Of a stretch of 5,237 bases of DNA, positions 3,246 to 5,237 are shown one piece after another. The stretch comes from Candidatus Moranbacteria bacterium CG23_combo_of_CG06-09_8_20_14_all_35_22 (GTDB taxonomy: Bacteria > Patescibacteriota > Minisyncoccia > Moranbacterales > UBA2206). Position numbers and translations under genes: made by a program. Location of the stretch: NCBI GenBank assembly GCA_002772115.1, contig PCRW01000070.1, positions 1-5,237 of the forward strand, given 5' to 3'. The number at the start of each line of letters is the position of its first letter. The first letter of the stretch is position 1. The notes under the pieces are model-generated. The model was not told where the DNA came from, made no database searches, and saw only the letters and a list, made by a program, of their open reading frames with translations.

Positions 3246-4418
3246 ATGTCTAAAAATAAAGTAACAAAAGAAGACTATTTTAAAAAGATGGAAGAAATCA
3301 AAGAAGATCTTTGTGCGTCCATTGTTGGTTATGTAAAAAAATATTTTAAAGACAAAACATTACAAGAAAAGATATTGATTTTAGTAAAAAGAAGGGAGAA
3401 AAAGTTGTTAGCTAGACCTCTTATTGCTAGATTTGGTTATGAGTTGGCCGAAGGAAAAAATTGGAAAGAAATAGTTTTACCTGGAATGTTATTAGAAATT
3501 GAAAATATTTCAACTTATCAAAGTAATGTAGCTTTTGATGGTAAATATGGAGTTGCTTCTGACGAAATTGAAAAAATAAATCAAACCGTAGCATCATTTT
3601 TAACTAGAGATTTAATACAGTCTATAATTGATACAAAAATAAGTAAAAAATATGGTCACGAGATTGCATTGGAATTTTCAAACTTGATCAACGAAATAGA
3701 TATTTGCAATTATATTGGTCAATTCAATGAGGTAAATAAATTAAATGCACGAAAATTCGATTTTAAAATAAGCCTGCCGGATTATTTGAAAATCTACCTA
3801 AGCGTTAAACTTTTATACGGTGGCATTTGGATCAAAAATTGTTTGTTAACTGGTTTATTGTTTGCTCAAAAAGATATTGACCATACGACAAAAGAAATTT
3901 TAGAAAAATTTGGCATTTATTGCGGGACTCCTTACACAATAATTAATGACATTTCTGATTACTGCATTGTTAATACAGAAAGGGGATTTAAAATATCAAT
4001 ACATGATCAATTCAAAGATTTATGGAATGGTCGAATTACAATGCCTCTATATTATGTTTTATCCTCTTGTTCTAAGGCATCGAAAGATGATAAAATATTT
4101 CTGCGCAATTGTTTGGCCGAGAAAAACAAAAAAACGGTTCGAAACATGAGAAAAGTTTTGAAAATATTAATTAAATCTGGGAGTTTGGATTATTGTTATT
4201 CCGTTATGAATTTTCTTAGAAGAAAGGCTAAAGAGGAAATAAAGAAATTGCCCCAATCTAGAGAAAGAGATTATTTGTTATTATTAAATTCTGCTATTAG
4301 AACTAATAAATTTGTTGCAGAATTACGAAAACATGGAATGAAATTAATTGAATTGGATTCCGAAACATTATCTTTTTTGCAGAATTTTGAAAAGAATGTA
4401 ATTAAAATGCGCGGGTAA
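3246..4418 (+). CDS. Divergent polyprenyl-synthetase-like protein lacking the first Asp-rich motif (390 aa)
   Basis: The all-helical protein resembles trans-isoprenyl diphosphate synthases. Residues 53-70 (KLLARPLIARFGYELAEG) fit the RPxL region. Residues 227-240 (GTPYTIINDISDYC) fit the second Asp-rich motif as NDxxD, and 257-270 (KDLWNGRITMPLYY) fits the following DL-GK-TLP segment. At the first motif, where active enzymes carry DDxxD after a conserved E/H helix, this protein has EIENISTYQSNVAFDGK (84-100) with a single aspartate. Chain-elongation activity is therefore doubtful; a non-catalytic partner, a changed function or decay are all possible. Length is somewhat above the usual 300-350 aa. 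I chose ATG 3246, 2 nt after the idi remnant stop, implying translational coupling; an in-frame ATG at 3198 would overlap idi and add 16 unrelated residues. Its last codons, CGC GGG TAA, lie inside tRNA-Cys. Confidence 0.72.
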   Translation: MSKNKVTKEDYFKKMEEIKEDLCASIVGYVKKYFKDKTLQEKILILVKRREKKLLARPLIARFGYELAEGKNWKEIVLPGMLLEIENISTYQSNVAFDGKYGVASDEIEKINQTVASFLTRDLIQSIIDTKISKKYGHEIALEFSNLINEIDICNYIGQFNEVNKLNARKFDFKISLPDYLKIYLSVKLLYGGIWIKNCLLTGLLFAQKDIDHTTKEILEKFGIYCGTPYTIINDISDYCIVNTERGFKISIHDQFKDLWNGRITMPLYYVLSSCSKASKDDKIFLRNCLAEKNKKTVRNMRKVLKILIKSGSLDYCYSVMNFLRRKAKEEIKKLPQSRERDYLLLLNSAIRTNKFVAELRKHGMKLIELDSETLSFLQNFEKNVIKMRG

Positions 4419-4485
4419 CAGAGCCTGGTTCATGTGACGGATTGCAAATCTGTATACGGTGGTTCAAATCCATCCCCGCGCTCCA
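4409..4485 (+). tRNA. tRNA-Cys(GCA)
   Basis: The acceptor GCGCGGG (4409-4415) pairs with CCCGCGC (4475-4481). The D-arm ACA...TGT is short. The anticodon stem ACGGA/TCTGT encloses TTGCAAA, giving anticodon GCA at 4444-4446. The T-arm is GGTGG TTCAAAT CCATC. The discriminator is T4482 with an encoded CCA at 4483-4485. The first ten bases overlap the end of the upstream protein gene, whose TAA stop is formed by tRNA positions 8-10. Confidence 0.96.
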
Positions 4486-4528
4486 AAGAAAATTCGGCGG
4501 CGGCGGAAAAATCGGATTTAGAAAGCGA

Positions 4529-4577
4529 GGGCGGGCAAAAATTCCTTTTCCCAGACCCTTTCCCTTTTTGCCCGCCC
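4529..4577. repeat. 13-bp perfect GC-rich inverted repeat with a pyrimidine-rich loop
   Basis: GGGCGGGCAAAAA (4529-4541) is perfectly complementary to TTTTTGCCCGCCC (4565-4577). The 23-nt spacer is nearly all pyrimidine on this strand. Because the T-run is inside the stem, it is not a standard intrinsic terminator. It resembles a small palindromic mobile element or a structured end of the tRNA-Cys transcript. Confidence 0.8.
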
Positions 4578-4640
4578 GAGCGGAAAATTAAAAATTCTTT
4601 TCAAAAAAAGTTCGAGTCTCTGTATAAAAACAGCTCAGCC

Positions 4641-4670
4641 AAAATAATACCTATTTACGGGGTTATTTTT
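4641..4670 (+). terminator. Weak intrinsic-terminator-like hairpin
   Basis: AAAATAA (4641-4647) pairs with TTATTTT (4663-4669), the stem continues imperfectly with CC against GG, and a T-rich run follows. It could end transcripts coming through tRNA-Cys. The stem is AT-rich and weak, so the call is tentative. Confidence 0.35.
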
Positions 4671-4680
4671 TATACCTATA

Positions 4681-4709
4681 AAGACAGTTCGGACTTTTTG
4701 TGGTAAGAT
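4681..4709 (+). promoter_or_regulatory. Extended -10 promoter for the membrane protein gene
   Basis: The -10 box TAAGAT (4704-4709) is preceded directly by TGG, an extended -10, with a weak -35 AAGACA (4681-4686) at 17 bp. Transcription would start near 4716, about 20 nt before the ATG at 4736. The leader is A/T only in its last part and has no Shine-Dalgarno. An alternative is TTTACG (4654-4659) with TATAAA (4677-4682), also at 17 bp. Confidence 0.55.
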
Positions 4710-4735
4710 GAAGATGTAAAATTAAATTTAATAAA

Positions 4736-5149
4736 ATGAATAATAAAATAGAAAAACTATCCTTCCTAATAATCTCATTTGTAATTTTATTTTCTGCAAA
4801 TTTAGTTTTTGCGAATCCTATTGCTCTTCCTGGAAGCTATTTTAGTATGAGTCATGAAGAAGCGGGGAGATTAGACCCTAGTTTATTTATCAAGATAGCC
4901 ATTATAGTAATCAGCCTAGGTGCAGAAGTGCTTTTTGGATATCTCTTATTCTTCAAAAATAATAAAAGAGGAATTGTTTCTCTAGTTTATGCTAATCTTA
5001 TATCATATCCTCTTTTTTATCTATATACTGCGGGCCTTAATTTATTATCAGTTGCAGAGGGGGAAATATTTGTGGTAGCTATTGAAGCAATATTTATTAA
5101 ACTATGGCTAAAAGATAATGTGACTTTTAAAAAAGCCCTTTTAATTTGA
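4736..5149 (+). CDS. Small membrane protein with signal peptide, function unknown (137 aa)
   Basis: I do not recognise the family. The N-terminus is a typical Sec signal: Lys-containing start, a hydrophobic core at about residues 9-22, and a likely cleavage site after VFA (24-26), leaving a mature start NPIALPG. Three further hydrophobic segments follow at about 49-72, 79-103 and 107-126. Acidic residues lie within or beside them (E64, E108, E110, E117), and a basic loop KNNKRG (75-80) separates the first two. After the last segment comes a short charged end, and the frame stops at a TGA. Exported proteins starting with an ANPI-type mature end and glutamates in membrane helices are common as hypothetical proteins, but no role can be given. 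The gene has its own promoter and stands apart from the tRNA cluster. Whether the C-terminus is complete cannot be judged. Confidence 0.75.
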   Translation: MNNKIEKLSFLIISFVILFSANLVFANPIALPGSYFSMSHEEAGRLDPSLFIKIAIIVISLGAEVLFGYLLFFKNNKRGIVSLVYANLISYPLFYLYTAGLNLLSVAEGEIFVVAIEAIFIKLWLKDNVTFKKALLI

Positions 5150-5237
5150 GTTAATAGCAAAAAATTGTTGGTAAAAACATCAATTTAGTGCTAAGCTAAG
5201 GCATAATTAGAATAATTATTTAAACTACTTGAAATAT
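5150..5237. other. AT-rich end of the window, nothing recognised
   Basis: The last 88 bases after the membrane protein gene are AT-rich. I see no open frame, tRNA, convincing promoter or stable hairpin in them. Confidence 0.6.

Larger units (their letters stand above)
4486..4735. other. Non-coding stretch with a palindrome, weak terminator and promoter
   Basis: This stretch between tRNA-Cys and the last gene has no convincing coding region; the open frame crossing it starts within the tRNA and is low-complexity. It holds a GCG/CGG-rich patch (4495-4506), a 13-bp inverted repeat (4529-4577), a short sequence like a tRNA T-arm (4609-4620), a terminator-like hairpin (4641-4670) and an extended -10 promoter (4681-4709). 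Confidence 0.7.

Noticed and set aside
3946..4149. Plus-strand ORF of 67 aa inside the prenyl-synthase-like gene
   Set aside because: It is an out-of-frame shadow of the well-supported 390-aa frame.
2811..4485. Integrated element with att sites at tRNA-Gly and tRNA-Cys
   Set aside because: No direct repeat of useful length links the two tRNA 3' ends and there is no integrase gene in between.
4434..4706. Plus-strand ORF of 90 aa starting in tRNA-Cys
   Set aside because: It starts in the tRNA, crosses a palindrome and a T-rich hairpin, and is low-complexity.

Overview
The window is AT-rich bacterial DNA with short intergenic gaps, very compact genes and a dense set of tRNA genes. The ribosomal protein L19 with a Lys/Glu-rich tail, the group I intron in a tRNA, the mostly Shine-Dalgarno-poor starts and the small gene sizes would fit a reduced genome such as a Patescibacteria/CPR member. 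That placement is inference; no rRNA or other decisive marker is present.

Layout. 1-324: an extended -10 promoter and a small GIY-YIG protein. 325-613: a degenerate tRNA-Leu-like gene, an intact tRNA-Leu(UAG), and a duplicated 3' tRNA-Leu fragment carrying an inserted GC-rich hairpin. 614-1558: an RluA-family pseudouridine synthase with an in-frame palindromic insertion. 1559-1757: a good promoter, a terminator-like hairpin and a probable structured leader for L19. 1758-2201: rplS. 2218-2882: tRNA-Leu(GAG), tRNA-Val(UAC), tRNA-Phe(GAA) split by a 250-nt group I intron, and tRNA-Gly(GCC), the last preceded by a palindrome that runs into its acceptor stem. 2962-3243: a 5'-truncated remnant of type 1 isopentenyl diphosphate isomerase. 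3246-4418: a divergent polyprenyl-synthetase-like protein whose stop codon lies inside tRNA-Cys(GCA) (4409-4485). 4486-4735: non-coding, with a 13-bp GC-rich inverted repeat, a weak terminator and an extended -10 promoter. 4736-5149: a small exported or membrane protein of unknown function.

Functionally this is mostly translation: tRNAs, L19 and an RNA pseudouridine synthase. An eroded isoprenoid pair (idi remnant plus prenyl-synthase-like gene) sits between tRNA-Gly and tRNA-Cys. The recurring theme is GC-rich palindromes of the CCGCC...GGCGG type in AT-rich DNA. They occur inside or beside tRNA sequences and one palindrome lies inside a coding gene, which suggests a dispersed small palindromic element that tolerates insertion into structural RNA and protein genes. 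The best-supported unusual item is the tRNA-Phe intron, whose P1 and P10 helices, P7 and P9 can be read directly and place the splice site between U33 and G34. I saw no CRISPR array, transposase, toxin-antitoxin pair or defence cassette.
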